A stretch of 64,000 nt of DNA from G965222335 sp965222335 (GCA_965222335.1 OZ244944.1:744001-808000); one strand, 5' to 3'. Positions 18,244 through 26,196 are shown, numbered from the stretch's first letter. Numbers and translations: made by a program. Notes: generated by a model not told the origin, from the letters alone.

Positions 18244-19050
18244 ATGACGCAGAACACTGATTCGCCACGCCGCTCCGATGCCGGGGACGAGGGCCCCATC
18301 GCCCTGTTCGTCACCTGCCTCGCGGACCTGCTGCGCCCTTCGGTTGCCTTTGCCAGCCTGCGCCTGCTTGAGCAGGCGGGTTTTACCGTCGAGGTACCCG
18401 AAGCACAGACCTGCTGTGGCCAGCCCGGCTACAACAGCGGAGACTATGCCGGCGCTGTCCCGGTGGCCCGCAACGTGATCACCCACTTCGAGAAGTATCG
18501 CTACGTGGTCGTGCCCTCCGGCTCCTGCGCAGGCATGCTGCGACACCACTACCCGCGACTGCTTGACGGCGAGTGGCGTATGCGAGCCGAATCACTGGCC
18601 ACGCGCGTCTGGGAATTGACCGCATTCCTGGATCAGCACACCGACCTGCCCCCGCTGCAGCCAGCGCCCGTACCGGGCGGGGTTACCTACCACGACGCCT
18701 GCGCCGGGCTGCGGGAAATGGGGGTCAAGGACCAGCCGCGCAGACTGCTGGCGGCACGCTGTGGGCTCGCCATCCAGGAGATGCAGCACACCGAGGTCTG
18801 CTGTGGCTTTGGCGGCACTTTCTGCGCGAAGATGCCGCGCATCTCGGCACACATGGCCGATGAAAAACTCGACCAGGCTGCGGAAACCGGCGCCAGGCTG
18901 GTGGTGGGTGGCGACCTGGGTTGCCTGCTGAACCTGGCGGGGCGGGCCAGCCGGCGCGACCTGCCCCTGGAATTCCGCCATGTGGCGGAGCTGCTGGACG
19001 GCGACCTGTCTGCGCCGGCCATTGGCAAACCCGGGCGGAAGGGTAGCTGA
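18244..19050 (+). CDS. lutA: Lactate utilisation protein LutA (YkgE-like Fe-S subunit)
   Basis: LutA is the CCG-domain iron-sulfur subunit of the LutABC L-lactate dehydrogenase complex, which oxidises lactate to pyruvate at the membrane. The 268-aa protein carries two cysteine-rich motifs, TCCGQPGYNSG near residue 58 and VCCGFGGTFCAKMPRIS near 185, plus PSGSCAGMLRHHY and TYHDACAGLREMG. It starts the lutA-lutB-lutC set (2-bp gap, then 8-bp overlap). A TATACT at 18181-18186 may be its -10 but has no clear -35. No lutR/lldR regulator or lactate permease is present in this window. Confidence 0.9.
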   Translation: MTQNTDSPRRSDAGDEGPIALFVTCLADLLRPSVAFASLRLLEQAGFTVEVPEAQTCCGQPGYNSGDYAGAVPVARNVITHFEKYRYVVVPSGSCAGMLRHHYPRLLDGEWRMRAESLATRVWELTAFLDQHTDLPPLQPAPVPGGVTYHDACAGLREMGVKDQPRRLLAARCGLAIQEMQHTEVCCGFGGTFCAKMPRISAHMADEKLDQAAETGARLVVGGDLGCLLNLAGRASRRDLPLEFRHVAELLDGDLSAPAIGKPGRKGS

Positions 19051-19052
19051 CC

Positions 19053-20477
19053 GTGGAGCATACCAGCGCCGCCTTCCTGGCCCACGCCGATGCCGAGATG
19101 GAAAACGCACCCCGCATGGCACGACGCCAGGCACTGGGCGCATTCATGCCCCTCATGCGCGATGCCGCGGTCGCGGCGCACGGCGATTTTGAACGCCTGC
19201 GGGACGATCTGAAACGGGTTCGCGAGCACACGCGACAGAACCTGTCCCATTACCTGACGCAGTTCGAGGAAGAAGCGGTTGCCAACGGTAACCACGTCCA
19301 TTTTGCCCGCGACAGCGACGAGTTGAATCGCACGGTGCTGGCGATCTGCCAGGAGCACGGCGCCCGCAGGGTCGCCAAGGGCAAATCCATGGTGACCGAG
19401 GAGACCGCGCTCAATGCGCACCTGCAGCGCGCCGGTCTCGAGGTCCTGGAAACCGACCTCGGCGAATACATCATCCAGCAGGCCGGAGAGACGCCCAGCC
19501 ACATTGTCGGGCCCGCGCTGCACAAGCCGCTCACGGAAATTACGCGGTTGTTCCGCGACCGGCACGATCTTGGCGAGCGCGACCTGGACAGTCCGGGTGA
19601 TGTGGTCAATGAAGCACGTGGCGTGTTACGCGAGCACTTCCTCGCCGCGGAGGTCGGCGTGATCGGTGCCAACGCACTGATCGCGGAAAACGGCTACACC
19701 ATGCTGGTGACCAACGAGGGCAATGGGGACCTTTGCGCCAATCTGCCGCCGGTGCTGATCGTGTGTACCACGCTGGAACGGCTGCTCCCGCGCATGGAAG
19801 ACTCTGCGACCCTGCAGCGCCTGCTGGTGCGCTCGGCTACCGGGCAGTCACAGACCTGTTACACCAGCTTTTACTCGGGGCCGTGCCGGGAGGATGAGAG
19901 TGAAGGCCCCCGCGAGACGCACATCATCCTGCTGGACAACGGTCGCACGGACATCCTGGCCGGTGACTACCACGAGATGCTCGACTGCATTCGCTGTGGT
20001 GCCTGCCTCAATCATTGCCCGATCTATGTCGAGGTCGGCGGCCACGCCTACGGCTGGGTCTATCCGGGGCCGATGGGGTCGATACTGACGCCCCTGCTCA
20101 CGTCCCTGGAATCCAGCCACGACCTGCCCAACGCCTGCAGCGGCTGTGGCCGCTGCGCCGAGGTCTGCCCGGCCAATATTCCGCTGCCGGACATGCTGCG
20201 TGACCTGCGCCGGGACGAGATGAGTCAACGCATCACGGCACCGCGATGGCGCCTGGGACTGAGTGTGCACGCGCGACTGTTGCGCTATCCGCGCCTCTAT
20301 CGACAACTGACCGGGATCGCCATGCGCCTGTTACACCTGGCGGGACGCCGTCGCGGACGCCTCTCCAAGCTCCCCCTGGCCAGTGGCTGGGTCGACGAGC
20401 GCGACTTCCCCGCCCCCCAGGGCAGGACATTTATGCAACAGTACCGCCGCCAGAACAAGGCCCGGCAACATGAGTGA
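19053..20477 (+). CDS. lutB: Lactate utilisation protein LutB (YkgF-like Fe-S subunit)
   Basis: Electron-transfer subunit of the LutABC lactate dehydrogenase. The GTG start at 19053 gives EHTSAAFLAHADAEMENAPR; the 474-aa length fits the family. A LUD domain (about 70-300) includes KGKSMVTEET and GANALIAENGYTMLVTNEGN. Two ferredoxin-like 4Fe-4S motifs follow: CIRCGACLNHCPIY near 312 and CSGCGRCAEVCPANIP near 362. The C-terminal basic tail is usual. It follows lutA by 2 bp and overlaps lutC by 8 bp, indicating co-translation. Confidence 0.93.
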   Translation: MEHTSAAFLAHADAEMENAPRMARRQALGAFMPLMRDAAVAAHGDFERLRDDLKRVREHTRQNLSHYLTQFEEEAVANGNHVHFARDSDELNRTVLAICQEHGARRVAKGKSMVTEETALNAHLQRAGLEVLETDLGEYIIQQAGETPSHIVGPALHKPLTEITRLFRDRHDLGERDLDSPGDVVNEARGVLREHFLAAEVGVIGANALIAENGYTMLVTNEGNGDLCANLPPVLIVCTTLERLLPRMEDSATLQRLLVRSATGQSQTCYTSFYSGPCREDESEGPRETHIILLDNGRTDILAGDYHEMLDCIRCGACLNHCPIYVEVGGHAYGWVYPGPMGSILTPLLTSLESSHDLPNACSGCGRCAEVCPANIPLPDMLRDLRRDEMSQRITAPRWRLGLSVHARLLRYPRLYRQLTGIAMRLLHLAGRRRGRLSKLPLASGWVDERDFPAPQGRTFMQQYRRQNKARQHE

Positions 20478-21171
20478 GGCGCGTGCCCGGGAAGAGATCC
20501 TGGCCCGCGTGCGCCGGGTCAGCAGCGGTCGCACCGTGAGCGAGATTAAAGCCGAGCTGTCTGCCCTGCCCACGGGCCCGGCACCGCCCGCCCTGGCGCC
20601 GGACCTGGCCACGGCATTTCTTGCCCAGGTACTCAAGAACGGCGGCAGCATCGCCTGCGCGGCAGACCGCTCCGAGGCGGTGCGAGCGATTGCCCGTTAC
20701 CTCTTTGAACGCTATCGGACCCAGAAAGTGGTCGTGGCCAACGACCCGCGCCTGGGCGCCATGCCCTGGCGGGAAGCGGGGGTACTGCCGCGATTCGGCA
20801 GTGCCCGCGATGGTGACCACGCCGCCCTCAGCTTTGCCCGCCTGGCCGTCGCGGAAACGGGCGCTGCGGTGACCTTCACCGGACGCGCCAATCCCGCCGC
20901 GCACAACCTGCTGGCGGACGATCACATCGTGCTGGTAGACGTTGCGGACCTGGTACCGCGACTGGAGGAGGCCTGGCAGCGCATCCGCAGCCTGATTGAA
21001 GCCAGCGGCCGTCCCCGGGGAATCAATTTCCTCGCGGGGCCCTCAAGCACTGCAGATGTCGAGGCAACCCTGGTCAAGGGCGCGCACGGCCCCCGCCACT
21101 GGCACGCCATCCTTCTGGGCGATACACCCGCAGACGCCGAGGCGGAAGCCCGAAGAATAGCCGGTCAGTAG
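20470..21171 (+). CDS. lutC: Lactate utilisation protein LutC (LUD domain)
   Basis: Third subunit of the LutABC complex, a stand-alone LUD (DUF162) domain protein. I start it at the ATG at 20470, inside the end of lutB, since SEARAREEILARVRR is the family's N-terminus; the longer frame from 20383 runs in lutB coding sequence. The protein is 233 aa. Motifs: VAVAETGAAVTFTG (about 137-150), DDHIVLVDVADLVP, INFLAGPSSTADVEATLVKGAHGP (in part: LAGPSSTADVE, KGAHGP) near the C-terminus. It ends the operon; the next gene converges from the right with a 19-bp gap. Confidence 0.9.
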   Translation: MSEARAREEILARVRRVSSGRTVSEIKAELSALPTGPAPPALAPDLATAFLAQVLKNGGSIACAADRSEAVRAIARYLFERYRTQKVVVANDPRLGAMPWREAGVLPRFGSARDGDHAALSFARLAVAETGAAVTFTGRANPAAHNLLADDHIVLVDVADLVPRLEEAWQRIRSLIEASGRPRGINFLAGPSSTADVEATLVKGAHGPRHWHAILLGDTPADAEAEARRIAGQ

Positions 21172-21190
21172 CCCGGCCCGCTTCTCCGTG

Positions 21191-21763
21191 TCAGAGGGGC
21201 GTGTAGTTGAACTTCTGGCCGCCCAGCGCTGCCTCGTACATCAGGCCACCCTTGGCGATCGTGAAAATTGCCATGCCCTTGCGGTAACCACCGTGGGCGG
21301 TCCTGGCGTCATTGCGGCCGCCGCTGGCGCCGGCTGACATGCCGCCGCCCGTGTTGGCCTCGGCAGAGACCCCGGCAGTGATCGCGACCGCAGTGGCCTG
21401 GGCACTGAATTCGAAGTTGCCCGAGGTGAACTGCTCAAAGGACTGCTGATTCTCAAAGAAGATGATCTGGCTGAAGGCCTGGCCGCCAAGCTGGAAGCCG
21501 ACAGTCACCTGGGTCATGGTAGAGTTGCCCACATGCTCACCACCCACATACACCTGCCCCTTGCCGTGGGCACCGCCAATCCCGATCCCACCCTTGCCAA
21601 TCGTGGGAAACAGGGCATAGCCATAGGCTGAATCAAAGTACTTGGCACTTTCTCCGGCGGCCTTGAAGGACGCCAGTGCGTCGCTGTAGGAGTCTGCCGA
21701 GGCCTGTGCCCCGAACAGGAACAGCATCGCGAATACGGAAAGATGACGGGTGAGCTTGCGCAT
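21191..21763 (-). CDS. Exported SYLF (Ysc84-like) lipid-binding domain protein
   Basis: 190-aa protein of the SYLF/YSC84 family, whose eukaryotic members bind phosphoinositides; the bacterial role is unsettled. The ATG at 21763 gives a clear signal peptide (RKLTRHLSVFAMLFLFGAQASA-D), so it acts in the periplasm. The longer frame to 21982 crosses a repeated palindrome (see 21958-22022) and is rejected. The domain shows YGYALFPTIGKGGIGIGGAHG, VGFQLGGQAFSQIIFF and a C-terminal KGMAIFTIAKGGLMYEA, all family-typical. It borders the integron cassette array on the array's left, and convergent lutC is on the other side. Confidence 0.88.
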   Translation of the reverse strand: MRKLTRHLSVFAMLFLFGAQASADSYSDALASFKAAGESAKYFDSAYGYALFPTIGKGGIGIGGAHGKGQVYVGGEHVGNSTMTQVTVGFQLGGQAFSQIIFFENQQSFEQFTSGNFEFSAQATAVAITAGVSAEANTGGGMSAGASGGRNDARTAHGGYRKGMAIFTIAKGGLMYEAALGGQKFNYTPL

Positions 21764-21957
21764 GTGAGCGGCCTCTTGGTGGACACGTGGAACTGCAATC
21801 GGAATGCCGGCACAAAGCACCGACGGAGCCTTTATTGTCTGGCGCTGCCGGGAGGGGGTCAAGTGCTCATTAGCGCTTAGTTCGGGAGCTGCTCTCTCTG
21901 TACATCGGTTGCCGCCTGACGGATGGCGACCCCCTGCCCTGAGGCAATCGGTGCAAA

Positions 21958-22022
21958 GTGACGTTTCCGCGGAAACGTCCACCGGTTATAAGTGGCCCCA
22001 GGAACCGGGCCATGAGATATAA
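21958..22022. repeat. Palindromic element, copy 1 (GTTTCCGCGGAAAC core)
   Basis: The 14-bp perfect palindrome at 21963-21976 is followed by CCGGTTATAAGT and, 30 bp on, by GAGATATAA. The same ordered blocks recur at 27814 and 28158, and partly at 22617. This copy lies outside the attC array, between the SYLF gene and a truncated PIN-domain frame that begins at the next base. Function unknown. Confidence 0.75.
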
Positions 22023-22145
22023 GCCGTCCGCAACGATGCAGTCATTGCCAGCTTCTGCATCGATAACAAACTACCGCTTCTGTTCAGTGACAGGGACTTT
22101 GTTCCTTTTGTAGATCATCTGGGATTGAGGGCAGTGGTCGAGTGA
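22023..22145 (+). pseudogene. vapC-like PIN-domain C-terminal remnant
   Basis: A 40-codon reading frame encodes NDAVIASFCIDNKLPLLFSD then RDFVPFVDHLGLRAVVE and a stop at 22143. This matches the end of PIN-domain VapC toxins: D-x-x-IA-x-FC, LL-x-x-DRDF, HLGL. The N-terminal two thirds, including the first catalytic Asp and any vapB antitoxin, are absent. The codon before 22023 is TAA, which also ends the repeated element copy 1, so the 5' part appears lost or replaced at this junction. The stop is immediately next to an attC-like site. It cannot be functional as it stands. It is on the plus strand, opposite to the cassette genes. Confidence 0.65.
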
Positions 22146-22192
22146 ACATAACGGCCGCGCTTTCTGCGGGGTATTGCGTGCGATTGTTATAC
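22146..22192 (-). other. attC site 1 (leftmost, short, uncertain)
   Basis: In gene direction it starts GTATAAC, overlapping the stop of the ABM-domain gene, and ends GTTATGT. Only 47 bases long and with weaker internal pairing than the others, so it may be degenerate. Left of it lies the vapC remnant. Confidence 0.5.
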
Positions 22193-22477
22193 GCCACCGC
22201 TTGCCTCGGTCAAGTCATAGTGCCTCTGGGCATTTGCGGTAACTTGTCCCCAGATTGATCGTTGCACTCGCTCTTGATGAAATTCGAACGAACTACGATC
22301 AATAAACTCTTCGTACACATTGAAGATGCTCGGATCGCCTCGATCCTGAGTCACCTCGAAGACCATGCATCCAGGCTCCTTGCGTGTCTGCTCAATATGT
22401 GACGGTAGCTCCCTCAGCACTGCCTCCAGATTCTCAGCCGGAACGACTATGTGACCGCTAAGAGTTATTTTTGGCAA
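22187..22477 (-). CDS. ABM-domain (antibiotic biosynthesis monooxygenase-like) cassette protein
   Basis: 96-aa protein of the dimeric alpha+beta barrel/ABM superfamily (quinol monooxygenase YgiN-like). Features: ITLSGHIVVPAENLEAVLRE, then HIEQTRKEPGCMVFEVTQD, FNVYEEFIDRSSFEFHQ. Such proteins are often cofactor-free monooxygenases or stress proteins; the substrate cannot be inferred. Translation probably starts at TTG 22477: a perfect AGGAGG (22488-22483) sits 5 bases before it, and the sequence PKITLSG follows. The stop lies in attC 1 and the start is 16 bases from attC 2, so the gene fills its cassette. Confidence 0.8.
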   Translation of the reverse strand: MPKITLSGHIVVPAENLEAVLRELPSHIEQTRKEPGCMVFEVTQDRGDPSIFNVYEEFIDRSSFEFHQERVQRSIWGQVTANAQRHYDLTEASGGV

Positions 22478-22492
22478 CTCTGCCTCCTGGAG

Positions 22493-22553
22493 GTTTAACG
22501 CTTACAACAAGGGCCGGCAATACGCCGATCCCGATTGATTGTACTTGTTAATG
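22493..22553 (-). other. attC site 2
   Basis: In gene direction it opens CATTAACAAG and closes GCGTTAAAC, about 61 bases, with GGGCCGGC..GCCGATCCC-type inner arms. It separates the ABM gene cassette from a cassette with no recognised gene. Confidence 0.75.
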
Positions 22554-22789
22554 GGAGGCCTCGGTTTGGCTCCATGCTAATTGTAGCCAACAAAATGGAC
22601 GATGATGATGCCTTAAGTTTCCGCGGAGACGCTTTCAGGTTATGAAAATGAGGCCGATAGGCCGATCGAATATATGCCCACGTTCCAATCAGCTTGGCGA
22701 GAGCTAATTAGTTGGCGCGTGCAGGTTCTCTCTGTATCCGAAACATGGGCTGTGTAATTGTCATGGCCTGCTACCAGGGCAAGCGGTCC
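22554..22789 (-). other. Cassette without recognisable gene
   Basis: 236 bp between attC 2 and the proposed attC 3. The possible short frames cross the attC or lack a credible start and family match. It contains a diverged fourth copy of the palindromic element (22617-22630). Non-coding or regulatory cassettes are known from large chromosomal integrons; this may be one. Confidence 0.5.
22617..22645. repeat. Palindromic element, copy 4 (diverged)
   Basis: GTTTCCGCGGAGAC at 22617-22630 differs from the palindrome core at one base and is followed by CAGGTTAT, matching the GGTTAT block of copies 1-3 at the same spacing. The downstream blocks have diverged. Confidence 0.55.
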
Positions 22790-22869
22790 GTTAACGCCGC
22801 GGTTTGCGGCACGATGCCAGGAGCGTCCGGCCGCATTCTTCAGCGGCGAACAGCACTGCCTCGTCAAGC
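22790..22869 (-). other. attC site 3 (probable)
   Basis: In gene direction it starts GCTTGAC, overlapping the TGA of the VOC gene, and ends GCGTTAACG, about 80 bases. The first core departs from RYYYAAC at one position, and CGCCGC/GCGGCG arms are visible. Less certain than sites 4 and 6-11. Confidence 0.5.
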
Positions 22870-23244
22870 ATTTATCTCGACCCGCCATGGAGGATAGATT
22901 CGGTTTTCACCCGCCCAGTACAACTTGATTTTGTTGCCTGAGGGATCTTTAAGCACTGCTTCTCGCCAAAGATATCTTTGATCAGCAGGATCTTGCTCAA
23001 AGCGAATACCTTTTCCCTTTAACTCTGCAACCCATCCGTCTAGATTTCGATGTTCAAAATAAATTACGGCGCCGTTTGTATATTCACCGTTGTCTAGCGC
23101 CAGTGAAAAGGTTGCGCCGCCATCTGGACACTCGAAACGAGCATAGTGGCTTGTATCGACTATCTGCGTGAACCCCAGCCTTCTGTAGAAAAGCGTAGCT
23201 TCATCCATATCCCGTACGGGTAGCGTGACTTGGTTTAAGTTCAC
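22864..23244 (-). CDS. VOC-family (glyoxalase/bleomycin resistance-like) cassette protein
   Basis: 126-aa vicinal-oxygen-chelate domain protein. It opens NLNQVTLPVRDMDEATLFYRR and continues LGFTQIVD....ARFECPDGGATFSL, AVIYFEHRNLDGWVAELKGKG and LKDPSGNKIKLYWAGENR, the usual VOC pattern with metal-site His and Glu positions only partly evident. I prefer the GTG at 23244 (GGAG six bases upstream) to the TTG-type frame from 23277, which would start inside attC 4. VOC members include bleomycin/fosfomycin resistance proteins and many unknowns, and VOC genes are frequent in integron cassettes. A resistance role is not shown. Confidence 0.8.
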   Translation of the reverse strand: MNLNQVTLPVRDMDEATLFYRRLGFTQIVDTSHYARFECPDGGATFSLALDNGEYTNGAVIYFEHRNLDGWVAELKGKGIRFEQDPADQRYLWREAVLKDPSGNKIKLYWAGENRIYPPWRVEINA

Positions 23245-23262
23245 GGGCTCTCCTATGCGTGT

Positions 23263-23337
23263 GCCGAACGCTGCCAACAGCGGCCGAGCTTGGCGAGGTC
23301 CGGCCCGATAGGGGCGAACTGCTTGGCCTTGTTATAG
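23263..23337 (-). other. attC site 4
   Basis: In gene direction CTATAACAAGGCCAAGC opens and GCGTTCGGC closes the site (75 bases), with GGCCAAGC/GCTTGGC-type arms. It follows the 445-aa gene, whose stop is 35 bases away. Confidence 0.75.
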
Positions 23338-23371
23338 AGGATGCACTACCTGCATCGGACATTCGTGTTAT

Positions 23372-24709
23372 TTACTTCTTATCCACGCTCTTTGATGATG
23401 GGTCCACCAGGTCGGGTGACTGGGTAGATGCAGTGGGTGGATCCTTTCCCGATGCACTTTCTGGACCCTCTACATTTACAACTCCCGCAGAAGACAATAC
23501 AAACAAAATCGAGAAGACGAATAACATTACTTGTATACGCAACAGGAAAACTGGTGTACTAACAACAGCTGGATTCAGTATGTCGCGAATTTTGTATGCA
23601 CTGGGCTCAACAACATCTAGCAAATCGTCACTAAGTAGGTGCAGTTTTTCCTCAATGCGAATAATGTGCCGAAATTTAATGACCTGTGCGTTTCGATGAT
23701 GCCATGTAATTAGTAGTCCAGAGATAGAAACCACTACGAGAATAATGGACAGAACTATCGATACGCCGGCGCTTCGAAAAGCTATATCCGCACCAACTAG
23801 TGCTATAGCTACTGCGGACTGTACTTGGATTGTCTTCCATGCTTGATCTCGCATGTGGAAGTGGTCTTGCCACTCTATTTCCAACATTTTGAGTAGTGCA
23901 GTCTCTGACGGTTCACTCATACTTGTGCCTTCCTCCGAATTGATAAGTAACAATCCAGATTTTTCCATGCCACCGATTTTTCTATGAGTCACCTCCTCCA
24001 CAGAGTTGATACGAAACTTTGGCTTCAATGCGAGATAAACTGCAATTCGACCAACTTCAGCGCAGTGAGCAAGAATATCCAGGTGACCGTCATTTCCGAT
24101 CGACTCTAGTTCATTCCAAACGGAGTTAACTAAAGCCGATCTACTGTCCGACATGAGCAATATACCGTCGAACGGCCAACCTTCTAAATCAAACTTTGAC
24201 ACGCCCCCTGCGCTGCTGAGGCAGGAGACCATTGCATTGTCGCCAATCTTACCCACATATTTCCATATTGGTAAAACCTCCTTGACGAATTGAGCGTGAA
24301 ATCCATCGTAATTTGAAGCCTGTATGTTCCAGAATCCTGAATAGGCTGGCCCCAACAAGTCGGTCACTTCTAGGAGGGCATCGATATTTTCTTTGCTTAT
24401 TGAATTAGATGCTCTAGTCGCCAGAACCAAATGACCCGCGCCATATGCTCTAATTCTGGGGAATATTTCATAGTCATTCTGGGCTCCAGCTGGTGAGATT
24501 TTGCAAATTGGAGCAGGCAAACCCGCTTTTATCGAAGGCTGTCGCAAAGTTCTTGCGCGGAATTCGTAACCTTGTATCTTTAGGTTTTTCTCAGTGCGGT
24601 CGATAAAGAGCTGTTCAATCTCGCCACAATCAATCCCTCGGTTAAGCTCGCGTTCCACTTCGAGGCGCCGCAAACCTTCTATCGTTTCAAATGGTGCGTG
24701 TTCATTCAT
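23372..24709 (-). CDS. Unknown 445-aa cassette protein with C-terminal membrane helices
   Basis: No family recognised. The soluble N-terminal part (about 1-270) holds GHLVLATRASNSIS, GPAYSGFWNIQASNYDGF and a possible alpha/beta fold. Residues about 275-300 (ETALLKMLEIEWQDHFHMRD) form an amphipathic stretch. Two adjacent membrane helices follow (about 303-322 and 325-345), then a charged helix HHRNAQVIKFRHIIRIEEKL, a third helix near 395-415 and a Ser/Pro/Asp-rich tail. It is by far the largest gene in the array and clearly A+T-rich compared with the chromosome, pointing to acquisition from elsewhere. The layout (sensor-like soluble domain plus membrane module) is seen in some defence effectors, but that is only a thought. 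Confidence 0.7.
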   Translation of the reverse strand: MNEHAPFETIEGLRRLEVERELNRGIDCGEIEQLFIDRTEKNLKIQGYEFRARTLRQPSIKAGLPAPICKISPAGAQNDYEIFPRIRAYGAGHLVLATRASNSISKENIDALLEVTDLLGPAYSGFWNIQASNYDGFHAQFVKEVLPIWKYVGKIGDNAMVSCLSSAGGVSKFDLEGWPFDGILLMSDSRSALVNSVWNELESIGNDGHLDILAHCAEVGRIAVYLALKPKFRINSVEEVTHRKIGGMEKSGLLLINSEEGTSMSEPSETALLKMLEIEWQDHFHMRDQAWKTIQVQSAVAIALVGADIAFRSAGVSIVLSIILVVVSISGLLITWHHRNAQVIKFRHIIRIEEKLHLLSDDLLDVVEPSAYKIRDILNPAVVSTPVFLLRIQVMLFVFSILFVLSSAGVVNVEGPESASGKDPPTASTQSPDLVDPSSKSVDKK

Positions 24710-24796
24710 GTTATCCGCCGTCGCTTAACTAAAGCCGCTACTACAACTTAGGTGAATGTAGCGAATGGAAAAATTCGGAGGATTATCAAAGATTCT

Positions 24797-24850
24797 CTAT
24801 AACGCTTCAGGCTGCGGCGCGCACAGCGTGTCCGTAGCCCTGCCTTATGA
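24797..24850 (-). other. attC site 5
   Basis: In gene direction CTCATAAGGCAGGGCTACGG opens and GCGTTATAG closes the site (54 bases). The arms CAGGGCTACGG/CCGCAGCCTG pair. The first core lacks the usual AAC, so the site is slightly degenerate. Confidence 0.65.
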
Positions 24851-24863
24851 GGTGTGCCGATCA

Positions 24864-25139
24864 TCACCGTAAATCCTTTTCATCAAGCCCTCTCACACCC
24901 AAACCACTAGTAGTTGGCATTATCCACAAAAGTAGGCGCGGGACGTATCCGCGCGATGCCACAATAGTGGCAGCAAAGGCAAACCAACCTGCAACGAATA
25001 AAAACCAAAAATCCTGCGTCGTTGGGGACGGTTTTTGGTACGCAATGATCATGAGCCAACAAAAAACCAGCCAAGTAAGTAGGGCAAGAACGGCAGCTAC
25101 TACGCGAAAAGCAGGACGAACTTCGTTTTGCTTCATCAT
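24864..25139 (-). CDS. Small cassette membrane protein, 91 aa
   Basis: Unrecognised. Two hydrophobic helices are evident: VVAAVLALLTWLVFCWLMII (about 12-31) and DFWFLFVAGWFAFAATIVAS (about 42-61), followed by a short basic tail. I start at the ATG at 25139 (a second ATG follows directly); the longer GTG frame from 25166 begins within attC 6. It occupies its whole cassette between attC 5 and attC 6. Small two-helix proteins are common in cassettes and their roles are mostly unknown. Confidence 0.6.
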   Translation of the reverse strand: MMKQNEVRPAFRVVAAVLALLTWLVFCWLMIIAYQKPSPTTQDFWFLFVAGWFAFAATIVASRGYVPRLLLWIMPTTSGLGVRGLDEKDLR

Positions 25140-25164
25140 ATGAGTCGATTTTCGCAATAAGGCC

Positions 25165-25235
25165 ACCTAACGCTTCAAGCACCGGAACCAAAACCGCAGC
25201 GCGGTTTTGGTTCCGCGTGGCTTGACTTGTTAGGC
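25165..25235 (-). other. attC site 6 (textbook form)
   Basis: In gene direction GCCTAAC opens and GTTAGGT closes this 71-base site. The inner arms CGGAACCAAAACCGC and GCGGTTTTGGTTCCG pair perfectly over 15 bp. The TAA of the 320-aa gene is part of the opening core. This is the clearest evidence that the region is a cassette array. Confidence 0.9.
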
Positions 25236-26192
25236 GCCCACATTTCTTTCTGGAACCATGTATTGATCACGAATATTGTGCTTACGAATGGAGCCCGTAT
25301 CATTGTCATTTGTGTGATAAAACGAATGGTTGCTGGCACTGTAGTAGAAACGGCTATGTACTAATCCATCAGAATCAACCAGCTCAAGGAAATCATCCGA
25401 GATGCGCCAGCTATTCTCATTTCTATTACGTCCCTCCAAAATTCTACCGCCATCTCCAAACACCATGATCTTTGACTTTACGTCTCCTGGGATTGCCGGG
25501 TTGAAATAGAGCCTGTAGCGATTTTCTTGTAACAGTTTTTCCAGATCAACCTCATCGTTTCCTCTAGTTCGAACTTGGCGCAGCTCCTCATCGACTACTT
25601 TTTGTTGTTTCGCAAAAATATTACTTAGGCCTATCTCAAGTGAAGATCGACTTAAAAACATTACTAACGCTCCTAATGCGGCACCGACTATCGATGCAAC
25701 TACCGCTAGGAATTTTGACAGTAGATCATCTGATTCCTTCGGCCCCGTACGACCATTGATTCCTTTGGCTCGCACGGCCACCTGAGACACCCCTGTTCGT
25801 CCCTTTTCGAATAGAAGTGAGAAACGAACCGATTCTGTCGGATTAAGACGTGGAAAAGCGAATTCGATCGAGTTAGTCTCGCGAGTGATCTCTGAACGTA
25901 TGGCCGGAGAACTCGGCTCAACTTTAAGGTCTTGAACGGCTGTATTCGCAGCCAGTTCGAAGTACACCTGCACATCATCCGCCTCCTTGTCGCCAATGTT
26001 CTGAATGGTCGCAGTCTGAATGCCTACTTCAATCTCGTCCTTTACAAAAGACGCTGCAGGAAAAATCTCGTAGTAGAGGTCAGGGCTACGATCGGTGTAG
26101 TGAAAATAGAAGATGCTGCCCGCAACCGAAAGCAATGTGGTAATCGCTGCGGTTACGATAATTTGTGTCCAATGTAGTGACGAGCTATCCAT
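25230..26192 (-). CDS. Unknown 320-aa cassette membrane protein
   Basis: No family recognised. A membrane helix at about 9-28 (QIIVTAAITTLLSVAGSIFY) is followed by a domain of about 130 residues resembling a beta-sandwich (TIQNIGDKEADDVQVYFEL, SVRFSLLFEKGRTGVSQVAV), like the stimulus-type Ig-like modules in some bacterial channel-like proteins. A second helix at about 175-195 (FLAVVASIVGAALGALVMFL) leads to a cytosolic charged segment with KQQKVVDEELRQVRTRGNDE and a C-terminal domain. The start is 5 bases from attC 7 with no evident Shine-Dalgarno, and the stop lies in attC 6. A+T-rich relative to the chromosome. Confidence 0.65.
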   Translation of the reverse strand: MDSSSLHWTQIIVTAAITTLLSVAGSIFYFHYTDRSPDLYYEIFPAASFVKDEIEVGIQTATIQNIGDKEADDVQVYFELAANTAVQDLKVEPSSPAIRSEITRETNSIEFAFPRLNPTESVRFSLLFEKGRTGVSQVAVRAKGINGRTGPKESDDLLSKFLAVVASIVGAALGALVMFLSRSSLEIGLSNIFAKQQKVVDEELRQVRTRGNDEVDLEKLLQENRYRLYFNPAIPGDVKSKIMVFGDGGRILEGRNRNENSWRISDDFLELVDSDGLVHSRFYYSASNHSFYHTNDNDTGSIRKHNIRDQYMVPERNVGA

Positions 26193-26196
26193 GGGT

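Noticed and set aside
21804..22022. A 72-codon plus-strand frame upstream of the vapC remnant as its missing 5' part
   Set aside because: It has no PIN-domain features; part of it is the repeated palindrome read as protein.
22640..22888. An 82-codon minus-strand frame as a cassette gene
   Set aside because: It crosses the proposed attC 3 and has no credible start site or family match.
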